A DNA stretch of 64,000 nt, taken from positions 16,116,271 to 16,180,270 of the forward strand of contig OZ234499.1 of assembly GCA_965153455.1 (NCBI GenBank). The letters are read 5' to 3'. The notes beneath the pieces were generated by a model. The model searched no databases. It was not told the DNA's origin and was given only the letters and a program-made list of their open reading frames with translations. The translations under genes and the position numbers were made by a program. This document shows, one piece after another, positions 49,201 through 60,351 of this stretch; position 1 is the first letter of the stretch; each line of letters begins with the position of its first letter. Origin of the DNA: Sphagnum compactum. Its lineage: Eukaryota; Bryophyta; Sphagnopsida; Sphagnales.

Positions 49201-51196
49201 CTTTTGAAGCTCAAAGAACATTTGTAGCCTTACACCTAATGCTTCCAACTCCACAAAAATTATTCAATTTAATAAAAGAATGGGGAACATATGGGGTGTT
49301 TGGTGTAAAGGGGTTCACTGTTTAAAGACATGTGAATTAAAAAAGATTAAGATTTCAAACTTAAAATCTTTGATTGTTGTATTTTTTCTTCTTAAATACA
49401 AGGAAATTTTGTTAACCAATAATTGGAGCACCCATCAAATTTTAAATCACTCAAAATGGACTAAAAATGAAAAAGATATGGGGTTGGAACTAGAAAAAGG
49501 ATCTAGAGTTTTTCTTTCAAAAAAATTGAAACAAACTATCACTCATTGTCTTCATGTGTTTTCTTTGTTGCTCATTTATTTCTACTGCTCAAAAAACATT
49601 TGTGGCCCTTTAGTTTGCACCTCCAATGACACTAAATATTGGATTGGAACAAGGGAGGGATCTAAAGTTATTTTTTCAAAAAATTTGAAGCAAACTACCA
49701 TTCATTGTTTTCATGTGTTTTTTACATTTTGTGTAATCACCCTAGCTTTTGCACCTTGAAACAAATGTTGCCATCATAGCCCATTGATATGAGCTTCATT
49801 CCCAATTGCTCAACATCAAAACCCCCAAATGTGACCATCACATTGATCATCAAATGAAAAACATTTTCAATAATCTAAGAGGTATTGTCAATTGTGCAAT
49901 GACTTCATCCACATTAATAAATAAGAAATTTGTAGCAACAACATTTCAAGTGGAGTCCAATAACAATTCATTCATCGATCCCTTATACCCCAAATTATAA
50001 AGTCACTTTAGTGTTTTTCAAGAGTGTATTTGATTTTAAGCACATTGATAAGTTTTTTCAGACCTTCAAAATTAGTTGTTACTTGACCTTTAGACAACAT
50101 ATGGTAAACAAAAGCAAATTAAACAATTTTTTCTCTTTGAAACTATAGCAATGACCAAATCCAAAATCAAAAGACACTTAGAGGTTGTGTATATTCATCG
50201 ATCATTACATGCATGTTGACATTTAGAGTTGAAATCAAAAGAACCTACCTTCACGCCAACATTAAAAACTTTGGTTTTGCACCTATGTGCATGTTTCAAC
50301 ATATTATCAAGTTGAGGAACCAAAGTTTTTCTTTGCCTTCTACTTTAGAATAGATCACACAACTTGCTGCACATCACCTTTAGTATCTTCTACAAATTTG
50401 AAAATTGATAAAAAAATTAATTATGTTAGTGACTTATGAAAATATGGCTCAATTTTGACCATTCAAAAGTCCCTAATTAAAATCTAATTATGATTTTTGT
50501 AGGGAATTTTTTTAACATAAAAGTTTATTATTTGATGTTACACCATATATTGAGTCCTTATAGATAAATTGGATTGGAATTCAATATGAACCTTTTTACT
50601 TTTTACTAATCTAGTTTATGGACTAGTCCATATTTTTGTACTTCAAAAGTCCATTGTGAAAAGTGGATGTACTTTTATTGAAAAACAATAATGTGTATAT
50701 TTTCGTAATCAAGTTGTTAATTTATAATCAAATTCAAAATTTCAATTTGATTAGTTTTATCACTTGTTATAAGTGTCCAAAGAAAGGGCACTCTATAAAA
50801 ATGGGCATTGTGACTCAAAAAGTGAGCCACTTTAGTGTGCATTCACCCCTTCATGAACGCATTTCCTATTCATTGCCAGGGTTAGACTTATAGAATCTTT
50901 TATTGGATCAACAACAATAGCTTGGGAAAAATCTTGCTCAAGATTGATTGTAACAACTTTGACATTTTTCTTTTTCTTTTCTTTTTTGTTTCTGTGTGCT
51001 GCAATAACGATCTTGACGAACTTTGCTCTGTTTTGATTCTTTTGGGATTCTCCAGCTGATCTCGAGTTTGTGCATAAGTTTGTTTGTTTCCCATCACTCG
51101 CGATCTTCCCTTTGGAATTCGGTTGTTTTGGGTCTAGTATCTTCGTTTGTCATAGACTGCAGCTTCAAGTGGTGAGCTCAGGAATCAAGTGTTAAA

Positions 51197-51892
51197 ATGG
51201 CATTATCGTCATCGAGGCTTGCTGCTGCAGAAGCAGGGCCCTCGCTGTGGGTACCGGCTACCATTTTGGGAGTGATTCTGGTGATTGCAGTCACGCCATA
51301 CATGTCACGTCCCGAACCCACTTCCATCGCCGGCAGCTACCGTCATAACTCCAGCTACGTCGATGTTCACAGAACAACCACAAGGTCCAGCAACAGCTTC
51401 TTCAGCCTGTCGTTTCTTCGGATACCTGTCCTCTTGGTAGTTCTTTTCCAATGGCTAACTGGATCATGGCCTGAGCTCTTTCACGTCGACGGACAAGCTG
51501 GAGGAGCCGCACGATCACCTGCTGCTGCTGCTTCTGGGGTCATGCCGCCTGCATATGGCTGGCACCCGGCGCAGGGAGCAGCAGCAGCAGCAAGGAATTG
51601 GCCATGGTCAGCGGGATTTGGTCCCATTTGGAACACATACAAGATACGGAAGAACGACACAGTTAGGGTTCCAACTGGCTATGGACCAGCTTCGTGGATT
51701 TGGGTGGACATTGGTGTTTGTTTTTTCTGGGCATTCTGTTGTTTTCCATGCTGTTGGGATCGCGTACTAGTACCGCATACAACACTCCGCTCACATATGC
51801 TCCTCTTCCCCCTACCACCTTCCGCTTTCCCTGGTTGCTGTTTCTTCCTTGGAGGTCACCTGCAAAGTACTAAGCAATGTGGGGATCATTAA
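51197..51892 (+). CDS. Unrecognised membrane protein, single exon
   Basis: An ATG in good context (aaaATGg) opens 231 codons in GC-richer sequence than the flanks, preceded by a plausible leader (about 50900-51196). The N-terminus SSRLAAAEAGPSLWVPATI leads into a hydrophobic segment at about 18-36 (ILGVILVIAVTPYM), a Ser/Thr-rich stretch, then a second segment at about 72-88 (FLRIPVLLVVLFQWLTGSW). An Ala/Gly/Pro-rich linker with small Ala runs follows, and a Trp/Cys/Phe-rich third hydrophobic patch near 165-190. I do not recognise the family with confidence; small plant membrane proteins with a similar N-terminal arrangement exist. The Cys/Pro-rich last 60 residues look less protein-like, so the true end may lie earlier through splicing. 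A hydrophobic open segment at 52341-52481 (ending QFRGGH) could be a downstream exon. Confidence 0.55.
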   Translation: MALSSSRLAAAEAGPSLWVPATILGVILVIAVTPYMSRPEPTSIAGSYRHNSSYVDVHRTTTRSSNSFFSLSFLRIPVLLVVLFQWLTGSWPELFHVDGQAGGAARSPAAAASGVMPPAYGWHPAQGAAAAARNWPWSAGFGPIWNTYKIRKNDTVRVPTGYGPASWIWVDIGVCFFWAFCCFPCCWDRVLVPHTTLRSHMLLFPLPPSAFPGCCFFLGGHLQSTKQCGDH

Positions 51893-54661
51893 GCTCTTTA
51901 TGTTCTTCTTCAGTTTGATTTGGATATATGACTAACTACCCTTGTAGCTGGATACTCTTCTGTTGCATTTTCAATGCTCATGGAGCTCATGTCATGGTGC
52001 ATTAGCATCAGACATCCCCCTGGCAAATCTGCACAACTGGGTAAGGTAAGAAACTCCTGCATTGCAATTGTTTGTAGCATTTGATCTTCTACTGCAGATT
52101 TGTGTTCTATAGCAGATAAAAATTTGGCTGTGATTTTTGAAAAATGAGGAGTTTTGGGTAGGTGGCAATGTTGCACAGCTTTCTTTCTCTCTGTGCGACA
52201 ATGATGACAATTTAGTTAGCCTATACAGCTATACTTTTGTAGAGTGGAAAAAAAATTTCAATGAATTTGGGTTTTTCACATGAGTCTGTGCCATGTGCAT
52301 GAATCTAGTTTGTGCAACCTCTTCATTAGTTTATCTTTCAGGTATTTTTTGTGTGCATGTGTTGATCATGGGCTGGATGGTGATGTTGTGGCCATGGGCA
52401 TTCATGGTGTTGGGTGTATGTGACCTGTATATTGTTGGTGCAGTAGCTTTCAGTTTGGTTCAATTCAGAGGTGGGCATTAATTTTGAAGACATTCAGTGT
52501 GGTGGTTAGTAAAGAGAGCTTGCAAAAACATATATGGGTTGTCACTATGTGAATAGCAGTAAGATGTTTTTCTCCACAGCTCAGTTTTTGTGAAGCATAT
52601 AACTTTCTGCTGCCCACGTCTTTGATTTAAGCTCAGAGCAATGTGGAACCATGTAGAAATCTTGAGCAAATTATTTGTGCAAAGAGACTTTGTGTTCTCT
52701 CAGCAGTAGTTTTATTGGCTGTGTCTTTGCTCATTTTGGCTGGTACCTGGAATGAGAAGGGGCTCAGCAGTATGAGTTGCTTTCGTCAGCTGCACAGCTC
52801 TCATGTCTGAATACCATGTCTTATTGCTGGGAATGGGAACGAGAGAACATTGTGTAATGTTATTGCACATTCAAATGTGATAGCATAGGGAAGTGGTTCT
52901 TGGTTCATAACCAGCTTTCGTGACAGAATTGCTGATGTGTCTCTCCCTGATTGTGCATCCACCTCCCAATATTTCAATCTATTTTTGGATGAAAGGTGGT
53001 CCATATCCATTTGTTTATGGATGAAAAGTGGTCCACATCCACCTGCATTTGCTCAGGGATTCGAGAGCAAATTCAGTTTTTGAGGTTTAAGATAGACATT
53101 TGTGTAACATGTACATTGTACCTAACAACAAATTGTCCTGTTAATGTAATATATGCCACAATAAAAATCATATATTGTGCATTGTAATGGATGAAATCAC
53201 AAAGTTTATCTCACCCGATATGAGTCCTGGCTTATGTGTGAGAAAACCCCCATTCTCTTGTTCTGAGAGAAGATATGATAAGAGATATATAATAATGATA
53301 CATTGTATTCATTTGTAATCACATTCCAATGCAATTATGATTAGCAATAAAGAAAAAAATTGTATTCATTCATAATCACATTCGAATGCAATTATGAAAT
53401 GCAATAAAAAAGTAAATTGTGTTCATTCATAATCACATTCCAATGCAACTACGATATGCAATAAAAAATAATTGGGCAATTTGAATTTGAAGTTACATTT
53501 CACCTATATTAACAATGTCTGAATTTTAGATTGTAAAATTCAGTCTTGTATTATTACATTGATGTCCTAACACTATTGCAAGAAACAAAGTCACAATACA
53601 TCAAAACATGCACACAAATCAATAAACAACAAATAAAAATTAATAATTCTATAGTAACTATGTGAGCAGTTTGCTGCCCACATTTTTTGAGGTTCAGGCT
53701 TGTCAAACATTGATCAATGCAGTTTATGGTGATAGGTTTCAATGTTGCACTTAAAAAGAAGCTCAAAATTTCTGAATTACTGTAGATGGTGATTTCTTTT
53801 GGGCTAATTGTGATGTCAGATCTATTTTAAATATTACGCCAAAACATGGGATTCATGACTTAGTCCTTTTCAATTAGGTTAATTGTTTATGTTATTTTTA
53901 ATTGAATCAAATTCGTTATTTATGTCATCTTTAATCATTTATGTCATGTGTAGTTGTATCGGTTTAATCACTAATGTCATGTTTTGCCATAATGAAATAA
54001 CTTCGTTGGATTGATTGTGTTTTGAGTATTTCCTCCAATTACTCTTTTTAGGATGAAAATTGTTCAAGCAATGAGTAGCTTACAAAACCTACTATAACTA
54101 CAGGCTAACCACTTACTTTTAACAAAATTCAGTAATCCATGCTTTCTGGAAATTTTAAGAACTATGATGTAAACTAAACCAAAAAATTCTCACAAATTGA
54201 ACTGAATCACATGCAAGCTAGCTACTGATTCTTTCTTCCTCTAAACTAGTGTTGATTCTTGAATCACTCAAGTCAGCTATAATTTATAAACACTGTCCAT
54301 TTTAAACCAAAAAATTTATCTATTGGTCAAAAGGAGCCAAAGTTTTTTGGTTGTGAAGTTCAATCAACAATATATATTGTGCAGCAGCCAGAAGCGAATT
54401 GTCTTTTATTTGGAAATGTAAAATTCAAATTAGGTCCCCCACTTATTACCAACTGGGTGATTGGTCTAGCTTGGTCTTTGGCTTGGTGTATCTCTGTAGT
54501 TATTTGTGACCTACCAGGCTACCACAGTTGTAAGTAAGGACTTGGTGGGTACTGGTAGATATATGACATTAGGCATCCTGCAGCTGCTGCTGCAGTAGTA
54601 GTAGGTTCTGAAACACACAGCAATTGTAAAGCCAAGCAGAAGTTCTTTTAACACAAACAGC
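51893..54661. other. Gene-free interval between the membrane-protein gene and the AP2 gene
   Basis: The first 600 bp may be 3' UTR or intron of the upstream gene. Then comes AT-rich spacer with one tandem repeat at 53302-53472. No other feature could be supported. Confidence 0.5.
53302..53472. repeat. 57-bp tandem repeat, three copies
   Basis: Units begin at 53302, 53359 and 53416 with 'attgtattcatt' or 'attgtgttcatt', followed by 'ataatcacattccaatgca' and 'gcaataaa'. The spacing is exactly 57 bp between all three copies. Confidence 0.92.
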
Positions 54662-57600
54662 TTACTCAAACCTCTGTCTGAATGCTGTTCTCTTTTTGAA
54701 AGGAATGTCGATCATCGCGAATCTTGACTTCAATGGAGTAGTGGGAATACTCATGTTCACCTCCAGCTGCTGCTGCTGCTGGTCTTTCTCCATATCCAAG
54801 GAGTTGTCCAACTGCATGACATTGGATCTGCAAAGAAAAAACAAAACGTCCAAGCAAATTTGAGCTTGTAAAATTCATTCACAAAATTGCTAGCAATCGT
54901 ATAATAATGGCTGTACCTAGCTAGTAGATTATATTTGAATCAACAAACAACAGTAGTTATTTCATGAGGAATTATAGCTTAATTATTACCTTCCGCATTC
55001 TGAAATTGGAATTGCAGATAGTATTGCAGATAGAATTTCAGTTGCTACTGCAGTTGCTACAGCATGACTCCCTTCTGCTCCAGCTGTTGTAGTACTGCGA
55101 GCATTGATTGTCTTCCAGAAAGCTGATTTTCTGGGGCTTCTCTGTTTGCGCACTATGGAGACATGGTCCAGGAACATGTCTGCCACTGCGTTTGGTGCCA
55201 AGCTCGGTGGTGCAGTCTACATAGACTTTAATGAAGCCTCAATTGCCAAGCGGATTTCGTGCTTGCTGCATTTGAGTTGCAGCAGTTGACACCCACCAAC
55301 AGGAAGTTAATAAGACCAATTCTTAGACCAAATTTTTGACACAATTTGGCACTCTGGATTCCATGAGGAATGGATTGAACGTCTATTAAACAAAAAAATT
55401 AGTCTAGGATGATGTCCTGGAGCTGGGTAATAAATTACCTCGGTGGCTGTAGCTGCTTGCTGCATACTTTCCTAAGTACTTTGGAGCAGCGTGTCTTAGC
55501 CCCCAGTGGCTTCTTGCTGCAAACTTTGCTACGTACTGGGGAGCAGACTTTCTTAGCCCCCATGGGCTTCTTGCTGCAAACTTTGTGAATTACTTCAGAG
55601 CTCCTCGGCTTCTTGCTGCAAACTTTGCGAATTACTTCAGAGCAGAGTGTCTTCGCCCGCCTCTTTGGCCGTGAGACTCTTTCAGGTTCCTCAATAGCGG
55701 TAGAAGAAGATGCTCTAGAATGCACAACATCAGAAATCCATGATATGACTTCTACAAAACATCCAATTAAGCATCTACAAGCCCATAATTACAAATCAAG
55801 ACAATTGATCACTTGTAGCTGCACCTCTACCACATGCATTATAGTGAGTTTAAACTAGTTCTTAATTACACTTCTGTCACTCATTTGATCATTCTGCAAG
55901 TTTCTTCATGTAGTGTCCAAGCTTTTTTTCCTCTCAAAAGAAGAGGAAACCAAGATGGCATATAAAACCACAGCAGTACATTCTAATTGAGCATTTGCTG
56001 CATAGCATCAAGTTCTGCTGTTTAGAAAAGGCATTGATTTAAATGTCTATAGCATTCATCAGCTCATATCAAGGGAAAATAGGACTAGATCTGTACTTGG
56101 TCTCAGAAGTCGATTTGGAGAATGATCCCACAAGCACTTGAGTCTCCTCATCTTCACTTGGAGGCTTGTAGTATGATTGCAGGCCTGCGGGCAAATTAGA
56201 GACCAGAGATTAATGATGCATGTAGAGATTAGTCACTGCACCTCATGCAGCTAAAATCATTCACCGTCTTCATAATCTGCAAATGTCAATGTGTATTAAG
56301 ATGGACGCAAGAGGTTATTAGTCAAGTTCTAGCTCAAGGGGAGGCCTCAAGCACATAAAAATTTGGTTGAAGTTCTAGTCAGGTTCTGTTATTAATTGGA
56401 AGGTGGAAAAGAATGACAATCTATGCTATTGATCTGTACGTCCAAAATTGGGAAAAGCTACCTACATTTTGATGGTTCAGCTGCCAGCTTGTAGTAGTCT
56501 CGGCTTTCAGCTCTCAGAAGCTTGACAAAATCAAGATCGTTCATTGTATTTCTCTGCATGCATGCATGCAGGTAACACAGGAATCATTTAGAATCATTTA
56601 GAAGGGAGTGTTCAAGGCTCATATCAATGCAAACCTTCCGTGTGGCTGATCAGTGAAGATGCATGATGACCGTGCTAACATCAATCCAATTCTTTTACAT
56701 GGTACTTGAAGCTTACCAGTTCTTCGTCCAAGGCATAGTCACTTTCTTTGAAGTGAAGCTGTATCTTGGTGTCCAACTTGTACTTCAGGTAAGCCCTATC
56801 TTGGGCCCTGATTCACCTCATAAAATAGGCTTCAAATTATACTTGAGCAACCAGACAAGGTGTATAAGCTAGGGAAGCACAGGTTGCTAAGTGCTTGCAA
56901 TGCAACATCACTAAGTTCTATATATATTCTGCAAGTATCTACAGTAAACCAGCTTATTATTCATGAGGAGTTTGGGGAGACAAACAACTAATAATTACCT
57001 TTTGGAGAGATACATACTCCTGAAGGATCCTGCAAGTGAATAAACAAATGAACAAGTTTCAGAAACCATTGACCAGATGTACTGGCGTCATCTACATTTC
57101 ATGAGTACCACAATTACTAATTAAGGGTCAATTTCTATATCCATGCTACTGTTACATAACAGATGGTCAACAAATGGTCACATGGTGACTCATGAACGTA
57201 TATACCTATATAGACCCGCTTCTGTGGGCATCCTTTGTATGGCCTGCAAAACAAACACAAAATTAAGGCTCACTGTTTGAATAGATCATCATATATATAT
57301 ATAAAAACCATGTCAAATTTTGAACCCAGGTGCTGTAATACCCAGTTCATGAATGATCAATATTTATATGAATAATGACTTGCATATTGTATATTTATGC
57401 ATTTGATCAAGTTGGAGATTTTAATCCTAACGTTTTGTGTTTCTATTCAAGCAAGACTAGTGATCTACATACCAGTTGCCATACATCTACCTGGTGGTAC
57501 CCAGGAAGGAAGTCGTCAGAGACTCTGATCAGCACACTGATCACCACAGCTGAACATTTAATGGTCTTGCATGTAGATCTAGAAAACACTTGTAGCCTTG

Positions 57601-57864
57601 ACTAGTAGATTCTTACCTGGACCAAGTCCCAAACTTGCCAGAGTCTTTATAAAAATGGATATGCCTGTACTTGGTCTTCACAACGTTGCCGCAAGCAGCC
57701 GCTGCTGGGGCTACTGTGTTTGATGCGGCAGCTAGCGCTTGTGCTTTTGGTGCTCTCCGTTGTGGTCCAGACTTGATCGCGAGTACCGTTGGACGTGCAG
57801 ATAGCTCCATCAGTGCGCTTGTTGCTATCCGTGGGTCTCGAGACATCTTCTTGGACATCTTCAT
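54662..57864 (-). CDS. Divergent AP2-domain transcription factor, ten exons
   Basis: Predicted exons: 57864-57617, 57243-57206, 57029-56999, 56795-56717, 56553-56466, 56276-56265, 56184-56097, 55714-55439, about 55202-54990 and 54827-54662, joining in frame to about 412 aa. Exons 1-5 encode one AP2 DNA-binding domain at about 66-150. It begins KYRHIHFYKDSGKFGTW, continues RPYKGCPQKRVYIGSF, SMYLSKRAYLKYKL and HFKESDYALDEEL, and ends LDFVKLLRAESRDYY. This matches YRGV...SGK...W, (V)YLGxF, AYDxAALKY, NFxxSDYxxEL and EFVxxLRRxS of the AP2/AINTEGUMENTA-like branch, but YRG is YRH and many core positions differ. The tiny internal exons (38, 31 and 12 nt) are typical of that subfamily's split domain. 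Exon 8 encodes four KVCSKK repeats; the last exon has a Gln run and ends IPFKKRTAFRQRFE. A nuclear regulator is likely. The starts of exons 6 and 9 are the least certain. Confidence 0.68.
55445..55655 (-). repeat. In-frame KVCSKK repeats in the AP2 gene
   Basis: Four copies at about residues 219-283 carry CSEVIRKVCSKKP, SSEVIHKVCSKKP, CSPVRSKVCSKKP and CSKVLRKVCSKQ; the second and third are followed by (M/L)GAK. The DNA core 'aaagtttgcagcaagaagcc' is nearly identical in the first three. The result is a strongly basic, cysteine-spaced tract (a Cys in every KVCSK plus extra ones), possibly DNA- or metal-binding. Confidence 0.85.
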
Positions 57865-58620
57865 CTTAACTGCATGTGTTTTCCAGCATCAAGTCACATA
57901 ACTACATGGATTCTTTTGTTTTGTTGTTTGTAGTTATACAAGAGAGAGCTTTGTGCAGAAGGATGCACATGCAGGCTTCTGTAAGGTAGGAAAGACAGAC
58001 AGCTAACAGCTATTTGGAGGTTACCTTCCTCTGCAACCTGATACCGAGATGGCTTGACTTCCGAGACAAGCGGATTCAGCTTCCACCTGCAGGTGAAGCC
58101 ATAAACAGAGATGAGCGATCCGGGAGGTACGTAACAAGGCGCGCTCCACTTCAGACCACCACCACCACGAGAACGTAAAAGTAACAAGGCGCGCGCTCCA
58201 TTTCATACCGCCACCCCGGAGAGAGAGAGAGAGATAGGATAGGGACGAACCTTAGCTCCAGCGCGCGCGGGCGTCCGCTGCATGGATCACGAGGAGCTCC
58301 TCCTGGCGTGTCCAAAGACGCCAAGACGAGAGTGTATAGAAATGGAGGGAGCTTTGTGGATGGGAGATATGACGACGAGAGAGAGATGGTATAGGAGCGA
58401 ACCTTAGCACCCGCGCGCTCGTGGGCGGCCGCTGCACGGATCACCAGGAGCTCCTCCTGGCGCGTCTAAAGACAGACGAGAATGCAGAGAAAGGGAGAGA
58501 GCTTTGTGGATGCAAGATGTAAGCTTGAGACAAAAAGACGACGACGATTGTAGCAGGAAACGAAAAGGAGTGAGAAGAAAACAGAAGAAGAAGAAGAACA
58601 CAACACTACACTATGGGTTT
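57865..58620 (-). promoter_or_regulatory. GC-rich upstream region of the AP2 gene with tandem duplications
   Basis: The start codon lies 7 bases after a likely acceptor ('acatgcag'), so a leader intron is probable. At 58211-58530 two copies of an approximately 150-bp unit share 'cgaaccttagc', 'cgcgcgcg', 'ccgctgca.ggatcac', 'gaggagctcctcctggcg' or 'caggagctcctcctggcg', and 'agctttgtggatg' (offsets of 150-152). A shorter doublet with 'taacaaggcgcg' and 'gctccacttca' or 'gctccatttca' lies near 58136 and 58183. This is the most GC-rich stretch in the right half of the window. Minus-strand frames here read Arg/Pro/Ser and are probably leader sequence, some with upstream ATGs. Confidence 0.6.
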
Positions 58621-59747
58621 GGTTGTTTTTAGCCAGCCCCTTAAGGTGGGCCATGGCTAATTCTAGGTACCCCCCCACCCCCCGCCCTTTTTCCCTTTGG
58701 TAAAAATGAATGCGATATGGGGATTAAAGCTTGTTGCACGATGCGCATCACAGTGTGGCATGTCAATTGGACATGAGAGAAGAAGAGAAGAGGGGACTTG
58801 TCTACATCATTGTTTGCTTGGTTGGTTTGTTTTTAAATTTATTTTAAACTTGTTTTTGGCAAATTTTTCACTGTTTTTGAAGTTTTGGAGAATATCTTGG
58901 AAGCATCTTTTTATTTCAGTGTTTTACCCAAAAAAAAAACAATGGAAAAGGTATTCTTTTATTTGGTGTGAAATTGTAAAAAATTCAAAATTGAAACACT
59001 GGGCTGTTGTAGACTGTAAAATGTTACTCTAGGTATCTTAGATCTATGTACTGTACCTGTGAACAGCAGGTTGGTTCAGCAGGTCTCTACCCAATAATTA
59101 ATTAATTTGAAAAAAATTAAGTTTCAGCACATAGAAATTTTGATGAAGAAATTTCTATAATTCTAATTTTGACACCTATAAAATAATGTAATTTTAGTAA
59201 AACCTGCTATACAGGTAGAGTATTCCCTTTTTTTGAAGATTTTGATTTTGCATTTCAAGTAAGGCCCTAGGGTGGGGCTTTCTTGAAATAAGGATTTGAA
59301 GATTTTGACTTTGTATTTAAATTAAAGGCCCTGTAGTGGGGCATTCTTGAAGTAAGGGGCCTCAAATGAGGTGGGTGTTGAGGTGTAGCACGCCTCTTGT
59401 AATTGTAAGGGACCTCCTCTTTTTGAGATATTAATGTGCCCTCCAAATGCACTAGGAAATTTTATCCCATTGCTTTATGAGCTGCACTTTTAAATTGCTA
59501 GCTTATCTCTTCAAGGTCTCATATTGGATTTAAATCAAAATCGCAACGCTTCTGATTCACCAATTAAAGTGATAATTGCTTAGATACCAAAACATCTGGC
59601 AAATTTCTTTCTATGGTCCATGCTTCTAATTTGGTTATGGCAAAATGGAGAAGAAGGATTGTAGCCCAACTTCATTCAGAGGCTGAAACCAACTGAAGAA
59701 GAAAACCCACACTTCAAATGGGGACTTTTAATTGTGTGAAAGAGGTT

Positions 59748-59775
59748 AGGGTTTAGGGTTTAAACCCTAAACCCT
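59748..59775. repeat. Head-to-head plant telomere-repeat palindrome
   Basis: Two TTTAGGG-type units (gggtttagggttt) end at 59761 and are followed directly by their exact reverse complement (aaaccctaaaccc, 59762-59774). The perfect palindrome spans 28 bp. It could be a telo-box regulatory motif in inverted form or a scar of telomere-sequence insertion. Confidence 0.9.
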
Positions 59776-60312
59776 TGAACTGCCCACAAACTACATATGA
59801 ATCTAATGAAAATTTTGTTACTGTTTTTAATATTCAGCCTCATGTATTAGGCCTCAAGCGTAAGATATCCATATCGATGTATCATGCCAGACATGGGCAT
59901 ACGCTTGTGCATATGGATTGGTTGAGGACATCAAAATGCATCGACTACACAAAGCTTGCAACCAGGCTAGGCTAGGTTTTCCAATTGTTTAAAATTGCAT
60001 TTTAGTTAATTATTTTGTGAGCTTTCAATGAAACTACCTCCATGTAGATGGTTTTTTTCCAATTAATTTTGGGATACACATGATCGGAAAAAGTCTTCTT
60101 CCAGTGCAGCTGTTGATAAGTACTTGATATTGGTTATATCTGTTTTTCTACTTTGCTTTTGCAATAAATAGTACAGTCTTCGGGATATTATCATCTTGTG
60201 GTACTCGATTGAAATGTACTTATCTAAGGCATGCAAAGAGAACTACAATTTGAAACCACTTCCAACCCATATTCCAGAAGCCAGAAGAAACACAAGGACT
60301 ATAGACTAGGCA

Positions 60313-60316
<4 letters not shown>

Positions 60317-60348
<32 letters not shown>
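60317..60348. repeat. (TC)16 microsatellite
   Basis: Thirty-two bases of uninterrupted TC can be read directly. A shorter CT array lies at 63853-63873. Confidence 0.95.

Positions 60349-60351
<3 letters not shown>

Larger units (their letters stand above)
38951..51196. other. Long gene-poor interval made mostly of repeats and decayed elements
   Basis: Apart from the separate entries at 41010-41054, 42194-42971, 44215-44800 and 45110-46245, I see no supported gene. The 47.0-49.1 kb and 49.8-51.0 kb stretches are plain AT-rich sequence. At 49.2-49.76 kb diverged copies of an element with 'aaacatttgtggcc' and 'gaaacaaactatcactcattg' follow one another, giving an artefactual 159-codon plus-strand frame with repeated peptides. 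Confidence 0.5.

Noticed and set aside
49280-49759. 159-codon plus-strand frame with duplicated KLKQT.xHCxHVF segments
   Set aside because: The duplication follows a diverged noncoding tandem repeat; AT-rich codons, no family.
58151-58444. 97-codon minus-strand frame, Arg/Ser/Val-rich
   Set aside because: It lies in the duplicated GC-rich upstream region of the AP2 gene and ends in a run of Val from a microsatellite; more likely leader sequence.
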